A DNA stretch of 44,741 nucleotides from a bacterium (GTDB taxonomy: Bacteria > JAMCPX01): positions 1 through 44,741 of the forward strand of contig JAJYLN010000020.1 in assembly GCA_021787665.1 (NCBI GenBank), written 5' to 3'. The position numbers and the translations under genes were made by a program. Below the pieces are notes generated by a model. That model worked only from the letters and a program-made list of their open reading frames with translations. It searched no databases and had not been told where the DNA came from. Every line of letters starts with the position of its first letter. Within the stretch, counting starts at the first letter, position 1. Below are positions 25,737-35,504 of this stretch, piece by piece.

Positions 25737-26976
25737 CAGCCTGTTGAAATGCTCTTTCTGCGGGAAATCGCAGCGGGACGTCAAGAAGCTCATCGCCGGA
25801 CCGAACGCTTTCATCTGCGACGAGTGTGTCGAACTGTGCAACGAGATAATAGCAGAGGACTATGAGACACAGAAAGAGGCTTTCGGCGTAAAGAAGACTG
25901 TTCCGAAGCCGGGCGATATAAAGGCGTTTCTGGACAAGTACGTTATAGGCCAGGAGAAGGCGAAGAAGATCATATCCGTTGCCGTCCATAACCACTACAA
26001 AAGGATTGAGTCCCACCAGAAAAGCGACGACGTGGAGATACAGAAGAGCAATATCCTGCTCATGGGTCCGACAGGCACGGGCAAGACGCTGCTCGCACAA
26101 ACACTCGCCAAGTTCCTCGATGTCCCCTTCACCATAGCCGATGCGACGACCCTGACGGAAGCGGGTTACGTCGGCGAAGACGTCGAGAATATCATATTGA
26201 GCCTTATCCAGAACGCAAACTACGATATCAACAGGGCACAGCGGGGTATCGTCTATATCGACGAGATAGACAAGCTCTCGCGCAAGACTGACAGTCCGTC
26301 GATCACCAGAGACGTGTCCGGCGAGGGCGTGCAGCAGGCGCTCCTGAAGATCATCGAGGGAACCATTGCGAACGTCCCTCCCAAGGGGGGCAGGAAGCAT
26401 CCGGAACAGGACTACTTCAGGGTCGATACCACCAATATCCTGTTCATCTGCGGCGGTACATTCGACGGCATCGAGAAGATCATATCGAAACGCGTCGGGG
26501 TCAAGTCCATGGGGTTCGGCGCTGACCTCAAGGGCGTGCGGGGGAGGAGCCTGACCGACATCCTGTCCGTGGTCGAGACTGAAGACCTCATCAAGTTCGG
26601 TATGATACCCGAATTTATTGGCAGGGTCCCGATTCTTGCCACTATGGAGGAACTGACGATGAACGCCCTCGTCGAGATACTCTTAAAGCCGAGGAACGCG
26701 ATCGTGAAGCAGTACCAGAAGCTCTTCTCCATGGAAGGCGTGAAGCTTATGTTTACGCACGACGCCATAGAGTCCATTGCGAAGGAGGCCATCAACAGGA
26801 AGTCCGGCGCACGGGGGCTCAGGGCCATCATGGAGAACGTTATGCTGGATGTCATGTACGAGATACCGTCGAAACCCGATGTCAAGGAATGCGTCGTCAA
26901 TGCGGACGTCATCTTCAACCATACGGAGCCGCTGCTCACCTACGAGAAGAAGGCTGAGGCGGGCGGGAGCAAGTAG
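25717..26976 (+). CDS. clpX: ATP-dependent Clp protease ATP-binding subunit ClpX
   Basis: The AAA+ unfoldase that delivers substrates to ClpP. The 419-residue protein has the N-terminal zinc-binding domain (KCSFCGKS and CDECVELC), the Walker A GPTGTGKT, a Walker B VYIDEIDK, and the ClpX signature [16 protein letters not shown]. The start is a TTG at 25717: GGAGGG at 25704-25709 lies 7 nt away, while a GTG at 25702 has no ribosome site. The first 20 bp overlap the clpP end. lon follows after 2 bp. Confidence 0.95.
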   Translation: MVIKKDDSLLKCSFCGKSQRDVKKLIAGPNAFICDECVELCNEIIAEDYETQKEAFGVKKTVPKPGDIKAFLDKYVIGQEKAKKIISVAVHNHYKRIESHQKSDDVEIQKSNILLMGPTGTGKTLLAQTLAKFLDVPFTIADATTLTEAGYVGEDVENIILSLIQNANYDINRAQRGIVYIDEIDKLSRKTDSPSITRDVSGEGVQQALLKIIEGTIANVPPKGGRKHPEQDYFRVDTTNILFICGGTFDGIEKIISKRVGVKSMGFGADLKGVRGRSLTDILSVVETEDLIKFGMIPEFIGRVPILATMEELTMNALVEILLKPRNAIVKQYQKLFSMEGVKLMFTHDAIESIAKEAINRKSGARGLRAIMENVMLDVMYEIPSKPDVKECVVNADVIFNHTEPLLTYEKKAEAGGSK

Positions 26977-26978
26977 AC

Positions 26979-29408
26979 ATGGCCGATAATGATGTATACC
27001 GGGTCCCCCTGCTGCCCCTGAGGGACATCGTTATATTCCCCTATCAGACCACCCCTCTGATCGTAGGGAGGCAGAAGTCCGTCAACGCGGTCAAGGAGGC
27101 CATCAAGGGTACCTCGTACATATTTACCACTATTCAGAGGGACCCGAAGATAGAGGACCCGAAAGAAAAGGACATAAACATCATCGGTACCCTCTCTTCC
27201 ATCGAGCACCACATCGTGGAAAGCGATAATATAAAGTTGCTTGTGAAAGGCTTCAAGAGGGGCAAGATCGTATCCTATAACGACCGGGACTCCTCCGTGG
27301 AAGTGGAGGTCAGGGCCGTGGAGAACGTGATAAAGGATGCCCTTGGGATCGAGGCCATGAAACGGCAATTACTCTCGGCCTTTTCCGAGTACGCAAAGAA
27401 CTCCAACCTGGTCGCGCCGGACATCGTGGCGTATATGTCGTCAATCGATGACCCGGAAGTCCTTACCAATGTCATTGCGGCCAGCATCAAGATGAAGGTC
27501 GAGGAAAAGCAGGCGCTGCTGGAAATTCCGGAATTCGACCGGTACATGAGCAAACTCCTCGAGAAGCTGTTCGGGGAAATAGAGATCATCGATATCGAGA
27601 AGCGGATCAAGGCGCAGGTAAAGAAGCAGACCGAGAAGGCACAGAAAGAGTACTACCTGAATGAGCAGATGAGGGCGATACAGAAGGAGCTCGGAGAGAA
27701 GGATGAGTTCAAGACCGAGATTCGGGAGCTCGAGGACCGCATCAAAAAGAAAAAGATGTCGGACGAGGCACTGAAAAGGTGCAAAAACGAGCTCAAGAAG
27801 CTGAAGATGATGTCCCCGATGAGTGCCGAGGCCGCCGTAGTGAGGAGCTATCTCGAATGGATACTGTGCCTGCCGTGGTACGAGTATACCGAGGAAAAGA
27901 AGGACATCCACGAGGCCAAGGTGATCCTTGACAGTGACCATTACGGTCTCGAGCAGGTCAAGGAGCGTATACTCGAGTTCCTCGCCGTCAAAGCACTCAG
28001 CCCTGAGGCGAAAGGCCCTATCCTCTGCTTCGTGGGTCCGCCGGGCGTCGGCAAGACATCGCTTGCCAAATCGATAGCACGGGCTACCGGGAGGAACTTC
28101 GTACGCCAGTCGCTCGGTGGCGTCAGGGATGAAGCCGAGATACGCGGGCATAGACGGACGTACGTCAGTGCGCTCCCCGGGAAGGTCATTCAGTCGATGC
28201 GCAAGGCCGGCTCATCGAACCCGGTCTTCCTCTTCGACGAGATCGACAAAATGAGCATGGACTTCAGGGGCGACCCGTCGGCAGCCCTCCTCGAAGTGCT
28301 GGATCCGGAGCAGAACCACATGTTCAATGATCATTACCTCGATCTCGATTACGATCTCTCGAAAGTGATGTTCATCACCACCGCGAATACCGTAGCGGGC
28401 ATACCGGCGGCCTTGCTCGACCGCCTCGAGATACTGCGTTTACCGGGGTATCTGGAGGTCGAGAAGCTCGATATCGCCAGACACTTTCTGATCGACAAAC
28501 AGGTCAAGGCGAGCGGGCTGAAGCCGCAGCATATCGTGTTTACGGACAACGCCGTCCTGAAGCTGATCCGGGACTATACGCGAGAGGCAGGCGTGCGTAA
28601 CCTGGAGAGGGAGCTCTCCACTATTACCAGGAAGGTTGCGAAACACCTACTCGAGACGGGCAGCTCGACGAAAAAGAGCATCGTACGGGGCTCAAATCTG
28701 GAGAAGTACCTCGGCGTACCGCGGTACAAGCGGAGCGAGCTTGAAGAAAAGGACCTCGTGGGAGTTGCTACCGGGCTTGCCTGGACGGAAGCGGGAGGTG
28801 ACATACTCGCGATAGAGTCTGTCATCCTGAACGGAAAGGGAAAGCTCACGGTAACCGGTAATCTCGGGCAGTCGATGAAGGAGTCCGCGAGTGCGGCACT
28901 GAGCTATGTCAGGACCATATCCGCGCAACTCGGCCTTGAAAAGGAATTTTACAAGAACATCGATATTCATATCCACGTTCCGGAGGGTGCCATACCCAAA
29001 GACGGTCCGTCAGCCGGGATCACCATGGCGACCTCGCTCGTTTCTGCTCTGACGAGAATCCCGGTGAAGAAAGACCTCGCCATGACCGGAGAGATCACCC
29101 TGCGGGGCAGGGTACTCCCCATCGGTGGACTAAAGGAAAAGCTCATGGCGGCCATGCGGGCGCAGACAAAAGAAGTCCTGATACCGAAGGACAACAGCAA
29201 GGACGTGTCCGAGATACCGGAGATAATACGGAAGTCGCTCAATATCATGTTTGTCGAGCACATGAACGAAGTCATCGAGAAAGCCCTGCGTGTGGAATCA
29301 TCAGCCCAGATATGGAAGGGCAGGGGGAGTCAGGGTATCGTCGAGCCGCATTTGGACGTGGCCGGTAGCCTACCCCTGCCCACGGAACAACACCACCCCA
29401 CGAATTGA
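26979..29408 (+). CDS. lon: ATP-dependent Lon protease
   Basis: A 809-residue AAA+ protease for damaged and regulatory proteins. The N-terminal substrate domain begins with [20 protein letters not shown]-type sequence; the Walker A is GPPGVGKTS, and the protease domain carries S678 in [14 protein letters not shown] and the lysine in [10 protein letters not shown] (K719 or K721). It is a typical LonA. GGGAG precedes the ATG. It ends the tig-clpP-clpX-lon run; the next gene is convergent, 82 bp away. Confidence 0.96.
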   Translation: MADNDVYRVPLLPLRDIVIFPYQTTPLIVGRQKSVNAVKEAIKGTSYIFTTIQRDPKIEDPKEKDINIIGTLSSIEHHIVESDNIKLLVKGFKRGKIVSYNDRDSSVEVEVRAVENVIKDALGIEAMKRQLLSAFSEYAKNSNLVAPDIVAYMSSIDDPEVLTNVIAASIKMKVEEKQALLEIPEFDRYMSKLLEKLFGEIEIIDIEKRIKAQVKKQTEKAQKEYYLNEQMRAIQKELGEKDEFKTEIRELEDRIKKKKMSDEALKRCKNELKKLKMMSPMSAEAAVVRSYLEWILCLPWYEYTEEKKDIHEAKVILDSDHYGLEQVKERILEFLAVKALSPEAKGPILCFVGPPGVGKTSLAKSIARATGRNFVRQSLGGVRDEAEIRGHRRTYVSALPGKVIQSMRKAGSSNPVFLFDEIDKMSMDFRGDPSAALLEVLDPEQNHMFNDHYLDLDYDLSKVMFITTANTVAGIPAALLDRLEILRLPGYLEVEKLDIARHFLIDKQVKASGLKPQHIVFTDNAVLKLIRDYTREAGVRNLERELSTITRKVAKHLLETGSSTKKSIVRGSNLEKYLGVPRYKRSELEEKDLVGVATGLAWTEAGGDILAIESVILNGKGKLTVTGNLGQSMKESASAALSYVRTISAQLGLEKEFYKNIDIHIHVPEGAIPKDGPSAGITMATSLVSALTRIPVKKDLAMTGEITLRGRVLPIGGLKEKLMAAMRAQTKEVLIPKDNSKDVSEIPEIIRKSLNIMFVEHMNEVIEKALRVESSAQIWKGRGSQGIVEPHLDVAGSLPLPTEQHHPTN

Positions 29409-29490
29409 CCCTCTTTCTCTTTTATCTTCTTTAAGATCGCTTAGCCGTACCGAAGAGCGCGGGCTCACCTGCCAAAAGCTGACTCCGTGT

Positions 29491-31803
29491 TTACCGTGCT
29501 GCGCCCTTGCAGCACCTGAAGCCTATCTCTATGTACGCCGACGAAGTCGGGAGCATATTGTACCGGTACGCGCAACGCGACGCCCAGTCCGGCTTCGCAA
29601 ACGAGCCTCCCTTCAGTACCCGGTCCGCTGTGTCCTGTGCAGAGAACACGCTGCTGGTCCATTCCATCACATTGCCGCTCATATCGTAGGCGCCGTAGCC
29701 GCTCACGCACGCCGGGAAGCTGCCGGATGGTGCTATGGAACGATTAGCACCACTCTTATCCTGCGTGTTACATTTCGATGGATCCCATACGTTGCCGTAG
29801 GGGTATTTCAGTCCGGACGGGCCCTTGCACGCCTTCTCCCATTCCTTCTCGGTACAGAGTCGCCTTCCCTCATCCGAACAGAGCTGGCTTGCCGTATAGA
29901 AGCTCACGCTTGATTTCGGTATCATGCCCTTCCTGTCCGGATACTCGTACTTATCGATGCAGAACGACTTGACATACATCCTCACATTAGGTTTTTCCGA
30001 GAAGTCCCTCAGCGGATCCGACAAACTGCTGCCCATGACAAAATACCCACCCGGTACCAAGACCATATCGTCCGGACACTTTGGGGGTGGTGGGAGAGGT
30101 GTTACCATGGCGACCTTCCGCTTCACCCGCGGCACATAGATGCGCTTCCTTATTTTGGGATACGGGGCCGGCGGCGCCTCTGCAGGAGGCTTGATCTGTG
30201 GCGCTGCCGGGGGAGGCGCTGCAGGCTTTTGCGGTGCGATCGGCAGGGGTGGGGGCAGCACGGCTGGCCGTTTCTTCTGCTGCGTGCTGACGGCCGTGAT
30301 ACCAGCGATCTGGACCTGCCGGTTGTTCGACCTGAGCACGACCCACAAGAGTGCAATGACACCTATAAGTGCGACCGATAGGACAATCACGATCATGGTC
30401 ATGAGTGTTTTTTCTTTCGTTTTTTGTTCGACGATCGGAGGCCTGTCAGGAGGGGCGACCTGTCCCATGATCGTCTGTGCCTTCCTGTCCTGTATCTCAT
30501 GGGTAACGGTCTCGAGGTTCTTTGCGAGCTCATCGATGCCTCCGTCGCCCCGTGAATCCTCGGTTCCGGCCTGTGCAGCCTTTGTCTCCTGCTGTCCGGC
30601 GGCATCCACTGGCTTCGGTACGTGGACCTTTTGCTTCCCCTGTACGACCGACGGAGCCTTTTGTTTCGCCGGTGCAGCTCCCCTTGTTTCATCCACGGGT
30701 TTCTTCTTTGCATCCTGGGCCTGGGGGGGCTGCTCCGTTGCCGTCTGTTGCCCTGTCTCCACGTACATAGCGAGCTCTTCGTCTATCTCTGTCTTGAGGG
30801 TCCCGCTCTGCTCCGTCGTGGCCGCAGCCTTCTGTATCCATGCCTTCTCGTCCAATATCCTTGCTTTCTGGCCGAAGACCGTGAGTAACTCCTGATAGAA
30901 CAGTGAAACATACTGCGTCCTTTGTTCGTGGTCCTGCCGGAGCGCCTTCAACAGTACCTCGTTTGTACCTTCCGGAAGATCGCTGTTGTGAGTGGAAGGC
31001 GGCGCCGCAACGCTCCCTGCTATGATGCCGGTCAACATCTCGTACACGATGACTCCGAGAGAATATATGTCGCTCACCTTTGACAGCGCTCCGCCGATGA
31101 TGACCTCCGGGGCTATGTATTTGTACGGGTCGCCGAGGTCCTGCTGTATGGATATGAAATCGAGGGGGGAGAGCGTGGCCGTGACGCCGAGCTCGGCAAT
31201 CTTGATTCCACTGGGCAGGATGAAGATGTTCTCGGGCTTCAGATCGCCGTGAGCGATGCCATTGTTGTGGACCTCGACGAGTGCCTTGCACAGGTGGGTG
31301 AGTATCGACTCGAGTTCCTCGCCCTTGAAGAACTGTTTCATGTCCTTCCTGACGTCGAGCAATTTTCTGAGCGTGAGTCCCTCTATGTACTCCGACACGA
31401 TGTAAACCACGCCATCGTCTTCTCCGTAATCGTGGATGGCGATGATCTCCGGTATGTTCATTTCCTTGATCGTTTTGACGGTGTCAAAAAAACGCTCTCT
31501 TGCGCTCTCTGATACGAAGAGCGAGGGCTTAATTTCCTTGAGAATAAAGACCTTTTTCTTTTCCCTGTCTCTCACCTTATAGGTATAGCCCGTACCTTTC
31601 CTATCGAGGATCTCCCGCACTTCGTACCGTGACTTTATCGTGTCGCCTATCTGGTATTCCCTGATCCTGGATGGGGATTGGGAGGGCGGGTCATTTTCAC
31701 CGCTTTTCCGTTGTTTTTCTGTCTTGGGGACGAGGGCCTGCCCGCAGTGAGGACACACCTCTGTCCCTGCTGGTACATCCTTCAGACATTTAAAACATCG
31801 CAC
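29491..31803 (-). CDS. Ser/Thr kinase-like protein with zinc ribbon, membrane span and FGE-sulfatase domain
   Basis: A 770-residue multidomain protein. A zinc ribbon (C3, C6, C17, C20) is followed by a kinase-like domain (about 50-320), a long low-complexity proline/alanine linker, a transmembrane helix (about 468-490), a proline-rich periplasmic stretch, and a formylglycine-generating-enzyme-like domain (about 575-768; MVLVPGGYFVMGSS, GRRLCTEKEWEKAC, YDMSGNVMEWTS). The kinase is unusual: the catalytic motif is HGDLKPEN (H185, D187, arginine replaced), and DFG is ELG (E204), so a weak or dead kinase is likely. The GTG at 31803 is chosen because GGAGG lies 7 nt away. It probably transmits or receives an envelope signal; the FGE-like fold often binds rather than oxidises. 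Confidence 0.83.
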   Translation of the reverse strand: MRCFKCLKDVPAGTEVCPHCGQALVPKTEKQRKSGENDPPSQSPSRIREYQIGDTIKSRYEVREILDRKGTGYTYKVRDREKKKVFILKEIKPSLFVSESARERFFDTVKTIKEMNIPEIIAIHDYGEDDGVVYIVSEYIEGLTLRKLLDVRKDMKQFFKGEELESILTHLCKALVEVHNNGIAHGDLKPENIFILPSGIKIAELGVTATLSPLDFISIQQDLGDPYKYIAPEVIIGGALSKVSDIYSLGVIVYEMLTGIIAGSVAAPPSTHNSDLPEGTNEVLLKALRQDHEQRTQYVSLFYQELLTVFGQKARILDEKAWIQKAAATTEQSGTLKTEIDEELAMYVETGQQTATEQPPQAQDAKKKPVDETRGAAPAKQKAPSVVQGKQKVHVPKPVDAAGQQETKAAQAGTEDSRGDGGIDELAKNLETVTHEIQDRKAQTIMGQVAPPDRPPIVEQKTKEKTLMTMIVIVLSVALIGVIALLWVVLRSNNRQVQIAGITAVSTQQKKRPAVLPPPLPIAPQKPAAPPPAAPQIKPPAEAPPAPYPKIRKRIYVPRVKRKVAMVTPLPPPPKCPDDMVLVPGGYFVMGSSLSDPLRDFSEKPNVRMYVKSFCIDKYEYPDRKGMIPKSSVSFYTASQLCSDEGRRLCTEKEWEKACKGPSGLKYPYGNVWDPSKCNTQDKSGANRSIAPSGSFPACVSGYGAYDMSGNVMEWTSSVFSAQDTADRVLKGGSFAKPDWASRCAYRYNMLPTSSAYIEIGFRCCKGAAR

Positions 31804-31890
31804 TGACAATCCTCCTTAACGTGAGCGTGTCAATTTCATAGCACAATCATGGAGATTAGCAAGAAGACGGCATATCCATCGGACACAGAG

Positions 31891-33282
31891 CTAAGCCGGG
31901 TCGCGTGCATCGGAGCGGGGCTCTTCGTTGTCCGTTCCGGTCGCGGAATGCCCCTTCATTTTGGCCTGGTTTCTCAGATAGAGGCCGTAGCCGCTGAAAA
32001 CCAGCAGGAGCCCGGAAACCTGTCCCCGGAAGCGATAAGCCGCCCCCATATTGGTAATTGCAAGCGAATAGGCGATAGACAGCACGCCGATCATCACCAG
32101 GACGGGCATGATATTGAAATTCTCCTTTCTGAACGCCTCGATGATGCCCTTTATCGCGTAATAGAAGAAAAAGTACCAAACAAGGCCTTCTGCAGTTGCA
32201 AGGTTGTGGAGCAAGCTGGCCGTTATATCCCACGGAAACGGGGCGAGGAAGAAGACCGAGAGCAGCAGCGGTGCATAGATCAGAACGTTGACCGGGCTCG
32301 AGATATTGATGGCGCCGAGCATTCTGGAGCCGCCCGTATAGAATCCGCTTCTCGTCTGCTGCAGTGTCTGAAAGACACTTTGCTGACCCGGGGACTTCGA
32401 GACCGTCTTCGACTCGTAGGAAGAGAAGAACAGGCTGAACGATACGGCGAAAGCGGCAATAATGATCGTGTTGCGGATGAAGGTCTTGCCTCGCAGCGGG
32501 ATGATCGCGGACGCAACGGCGATCAATACGATAACGAGCAGGTATCCACGAATGAACCCGATCAACACTATCAGAACAACGATGAGCACGACGTTGCCTA
32601 TTCTGAATCGCTCCTTGACCCTCAGAACGAGGTGTACGATGGATGTGATTAGGAACTGCGAATACGGGTCCTTCGTTGCCAAAGAAGTCCACAGGACAAG
32701 CGAAGGGAGGGCAGTTACGATAGCTGCGCTGTATCGGGCTGATTGGATGTTGAACAGCCGCTTTGTTATAAAATATATGTTGAGGACGGAAAGTGCACCG
32801 AGGAAGTTTACCAGGAGAAACAGGATATTCGGCCTGTAGCCGAAGAGGTAGAACACCAGTGCAGCGATAGTTGCCGGACTATCCGGATGACCGTACTGTC
32901 TGCCCGGCTGTGCCAATGCCTCGGCGAACCATCTGCCATTGAACAGTATCCCTTCTTCATCCGGTGCGAAATAGCCCGGGGGAAGGAACTTGTGGATGAC
33001 CGTGGACACGAGTATCCGCAGAGCGAGGGCGACCATGAAGATGGAAATGAGATAGCCGCGTTCTGCCCTGCCGGGAACCGTGAACACGAGGGCCGACCAT
33101 GCGATCATGACGAAGAAGGCCAGTAGTATCGTGTATTCGATGGTACCGCTGAAGCTTGGATTGAAAAGGGACCAGCCGATAAACATGGCTGCCGCAACGG
33201 ACAGTATGTATACGAGCGCATTGGAACGCATGATAAAACTGCTATCATGTTGTACGATTAAATCAAGAAAATCCTGACCCAT
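31891..33282 (-). CDS. Polytopic membrane protein, GT-C glycosyltransferase-like
   Basis: The protein has about 463 residues and at least ten transmembrane segments. A loop after the early segments reads FAPDEEGILFNGRWFAEAL, an acidic loop like that of PMT/ArnT-type GT-C glycosyltransferases, which use polyprenyl-phosphate sugars. The family call is by topology and that motif only. The ATG at 33282 has little ribosome-site support; ATG at 33231 (MRSNALVY) is an alternative. It lies 87 bp upstream of the kinase/FGE gene on the same strand and overlaps none. A role in cell-surface or polysaccharide modification is an inference. Confidence 0.6.
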   Translation of the reverse strand: MGQDFLDLIVQHDSSFIMRSNALVYILSVAAAMFIGWSLFNPSFSGTIEYTILLAFFVMIAWSALVFTVPGRAERGYLISIFMVALALRILVSTVIHKFLPPGYFAPDEEGILFNGRWFAEALAQPGRQYGHPDSPATIAALVFYLFGYRPNILFLLVNFLGALSVLNIYFITKRLFNIQSARYSAAIVTALPSLVLWTSLATKDPYSQFLITSIVHLVLRVKERFRIGNVVLIVVLIVLIGFIRGYLLVIVLIAVASAIIPLRGKTFIRNTIIIAAFAVSFSLFFSSYESKTVSKSPGQQSVFQTLQQTRSGFYTGGSRMLGAINISSPVNVLIYAPLLLSVFFLAPFPWDITASLLHNLATAEGLVWYFFFYYAIKGIIEAFRKENFNIMPVLVMIGVLSIAYSLAITNMGAAYRFRGQVSGLLLVFSGYGLYLRNQAKMKGHSATGTDNEEPRSDARDPA

Positions 33283-33329
33283 TCTCTTTCGAGCTTGACT
33301 TTTTATGGCATACTTGATAGCAGATAAAC

Positions 33330-33632
33330 ATGAGTGAACAGAAGATACAGGAGAAGGTACGAAAGATGCTGGACGCTGTAAAACATACTCTTGTAGAGCA
33401 CATGCACTTCTTTAAAAAGAAGATCAAGCTCTATGAGATTCGGAGACAGTATAACCTGTCCGTCTATGATCTGGGTCACCAGTTTTACACGACGGCGAAG
33501 TCAGGTCTCGAGGACATCAAGCTCTTCGCGCCATCGATAGAGAAGCTCAAAGAACTTGAACGCAGTATCGTGCATCTCAGGGAAGAGCTCCACGGGCAGG
33601 CAACGATGAGATCATCCGACAAGCAGAAGTGA
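33330..33632 (+). CDS. Small coiled-coil hypothetical protein
   Basis: A 100-residue, mostly helical charged protein (KKKIKLYEIRRQYNLSVYDLG, then IEKLKELERSIVHLREEL). I do not recognise a family. A TTGACT at 33295-33300 is a likely -35 element, but the matching -10 box is unclear and the leader would be very short. It is divergent from the membrane protein gene and 16 bp upstream of tRNA-Ala, so readthrough into the tRNA is possible. Confidence 0.6.
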   Translation: MSEQKIQEKVRKMLDAVKHTLVEHMHFFKKKIKLYEIRRQYNLSVYDLGHQFYTTAKSGLEDIKLFAPSIEKLKELERSIVHLREELHGQATMRSSDKQK

Positions 33633-33648
33633 ACAGGTATACCACTAG

Positions 33649-33722
<74 letters not shown>

Positions 33723-33737
33723 TTTATCCAACGAAGC

Positions 33738-34304
33738 TTACTTTTGTGGGTTCTGCATCAGTTCCTTCAACTCATCCCGCGCCCGCGAGATCCTCGATTT
33801 GACTGTCCCCAGGGATATACCGAGTGTGTCCGCTATTTCTCCGTACGAGAGGCCTTCGATCTCTTTCAAGACGATGGCGGCCCTGAGCTTTCGCGGTAGC
33901 CGATCGAGTGCTTTTTTCAGATTGAAGGCCAGTTGTCCTGACTCTGAGGCCCTTTCAGGGGAAGGCTCGTCCGACGGCTCCTGTTCGATGAGTCTTTCGT
34001 CGTCGAAGCGGTGCCTGAACAGTGACTCGAGAGATGACTTTCTTTTGTAGTCGATGCATGTGTTGACTGCGATGCGGTAGAGCCATGTGTAAACAGATGC
34101 CTCCGGCCTGAAGGCCTTGAGGCCCTGGTATGCCTTAAGGAAGGTGTCCTGTGCGGCATCCTGCGCACTGTGGTAGTCCCCGAGCATGTGGAAGCACAAC
34201 CCGTAGATACTGTCCTGATAGGCCACGACGATCTCCTGGAATGCAGAGGCATCCCCCTTTTTGAACCGTTCGAGGAGGGCAGGGGCGTTGATATTTTTTG
34301 TCAT
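33738..34304 (-). CDS. RNA polymerase sigma factor, ECF/RpoE type
   Basis: A 188-residue sigma-70-family factor. Region 2 covers about residues 10-85 (AFQEIVVAYQDSIYGLCFHMLGD, ending DTFLKAYQGL and TWLYRIAVNTCIDYKR) and region 4 about 130-185 (LPRKLRAAIVLKEIEGLSYGEI, then LGISLGTVKSRISRARDEL). A long linker of about 45 residues separates them. No anti-sigma gene is adjacent; hemW lies upstream and tRNA-Ala downstream. The ATG at 34304 is chosen, but a GTG at 34316 is possible. Its regulon is unknown; extracytoplasmic stress is usual for the class. Confidence 0.88.
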   Translation of the reverse strand: MTKNINAPALLERFKKGDASAFQEIVVAYQDSIYGLCFHMLGDYHSAQDAAQDTFLKAYQGLKAFRPEASVYTWLYRIAVNTCIDYKRKSSLESLFRHRFDDERLIEQEPSDEPSPERASESGQLAFNLKKALDRLPRKLRAAIVLKEIEGLSYGEIADTLGISLGTVKSRISRARDELKELMQNPQK

Positions 34305-34328
34305 GGAAACACGCACGTACGTCAGATT

Positions 34329-35456
34329 TCAGAACAGTTCTGTCACGATGCTGTCCATGACACACATACCTTTAACGGTAAGTCTCAGCTTGTCGTTGTC
34401 TATCCGTATAAGGCCGTCGTCTGCAAGGTGGCCAAGCAGCGCTCTGTTCTTTACGATAGCCGTGTCGACGCCTTTCCATGTCCTTATGGAGAGGAATAGG
34501 TGCTCGAGCGTCTCCGTGTCCCTGTCCAGCACCTCGACCCTGCTGATGGGGAACGCAGCATTGCCGTTGTTTCCAAATACCTTTTCCCTGTAGGCGGAGG
34601 GGGGGTATGCGTTCTCATACCGTGCCTGGGCTGTCATGCCTATCCAGGGCAGCCCGGTCTTGAAAAAGCCGTGGGCGCCGGCACCTATGCCCAGGTAATC
34701 GCCGCGCTCCCAGTAGTTCATATTGTGGACGGATCGGTATCCCTTTTTCGCAAAGTTGGATACCTCGTAGTGCTCGTACCCGGCACGGACCATTTCATCG
34801 TGTACACGCAGGTAGAGCTCCTCGAACCTCTCATCGTTGAGGGGCTTGAAATGCTTGTCCATGGAAAGGGGGGTACCTTGCTCAACGGCCAGGTAATAGA
34901 ACGAGACGTGCTCCGGGCTGACCGCCTTTATGCCGCTTAGTTCCCGTTCGATGTCCTGCGATGGGATCCCGTATATGATGTCGACATTTATGTTCCCGAA
35001 TCCGACGCTCCTCGCTTTTTCAATCGCAGAGAGGGAGGATCGGACATCGTGGAGCCTGCCGAGTGACGTGAGGACACGGTCGTCGAAAGACTGGAGACCT
35101 ATGCTGAGACGGTTGAAGCCCGCATGGTGCATAGCCATAAGTATTTCCGGAGAAGCGCTCTCCGGGTTCACCTCTATGGTAACCTCGCTGTCGTCCCTTG
35201 CCATGAGGAACCTATGCACCGTATCGAGAAGTTCCCGGAGCTGCCGGGGGGCGAGCAATGACGGTGTGCCACCGCCCACATAGATGCTTTTGATCTCTCG
35301 TCCGGACAGAAACGGTCCGTAGAGCTTGATCTCCGATCGCACGGCACCGATGTAGCTGTCGAGATCGTTGGGATCGGGCGTCATGGAGAGAAAACTACAA
35401 TACCTGCATTTTTTTTTGCAAAATGGTATGTGTATATAGACGGTACATGATTCCAT
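34329..35456 (-). CDS. hemW: Radical SAM protein HemW (heme chaperone-like)
   Basis: A 375-residue radical SAM protein. The cluster motif CKKKCRYC (C13, C17, C20) follows YIHIPFC at the N-terminus; HemW proteins lack the two-SAM coproporphyrinogen chemistry of HemN and instead transfer heme. The IYVGGGTPSLL and VNPESASP blocks and the HemN C-terminal helix region are present. HemW normally has a fourth ligand pattern in this motif, which is intact. The ATG at 35456 is preferred to one at 35498, because the promoter candidate lies between. It runs into the sigma factor gene 24 bp downstream. Confidence 0.9.
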   Translation of the reverse strand: MESCTVYIHIPFCKKKCRYCSFLSMTPDPNDLDSYIGAVRSEIKLYGPFLSGREIKSIYVGGGTPSLLAPRQLRELLDTVHRFLMARDDSEVTIEVNPESASPEILMAMHHAGFNRLSIGLQSFDDRVLTSLGRLHDVRSSLSAIEKARSVGFGNINVDIIYGIPSQDIERELSGIKAVSPEHVSFYYLAVEQGTPLSMDKHFKPLNDERFEELYLRVHDEMVRAGYEHYEVSNFAKKGYRSVHNMNYWERGDYLGIGAGAHGFFKTGLPWIGMTAQARYENAYPPSAYREKVFGNNGNAAFPISRVEVLDRDTETLEHLFLSIRTWKGVDTAIVKNRALLGHLADDGLIRIDNDKLRLTVKGMCVMDSIVTELF

Positions 35457-35469
35457 GATTATGGTGTCA

Positions 35470-35498
35470 AATATAATCTTTCCCCTATCAATAAGCAA
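35470..35498 (-). promoter_or_regulatory. Promoter candidate of hemW
   Basis: On the minus strand, TTGCTT (35498-35493) is followed by 17 bp and TATATT (35475-35470), 5 of 6 matches to the -10 consensus. Initiation would be near 35463, a few bases before the ATG at 35456. The -10 box overlaps the opposite-strand TATAAT at 35472-35477. Confidence 0.5.
35472..35477 (+). promoter_or_regulatory. -10 box candidate of the TIGR02757 gene, overlapping the hemW -10 box
   Basis: A perfect TATAAT on the plus strand, 27 bp before the ATG at 35505. No good -35 box is seen 17 bp upstream. Because it overlaps the minus-strand -10 box, polymerase bound to one promoter should exclude the other. Confidence 0.4.
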
Positions 35499-35504
35499 GC
35501 AGCT

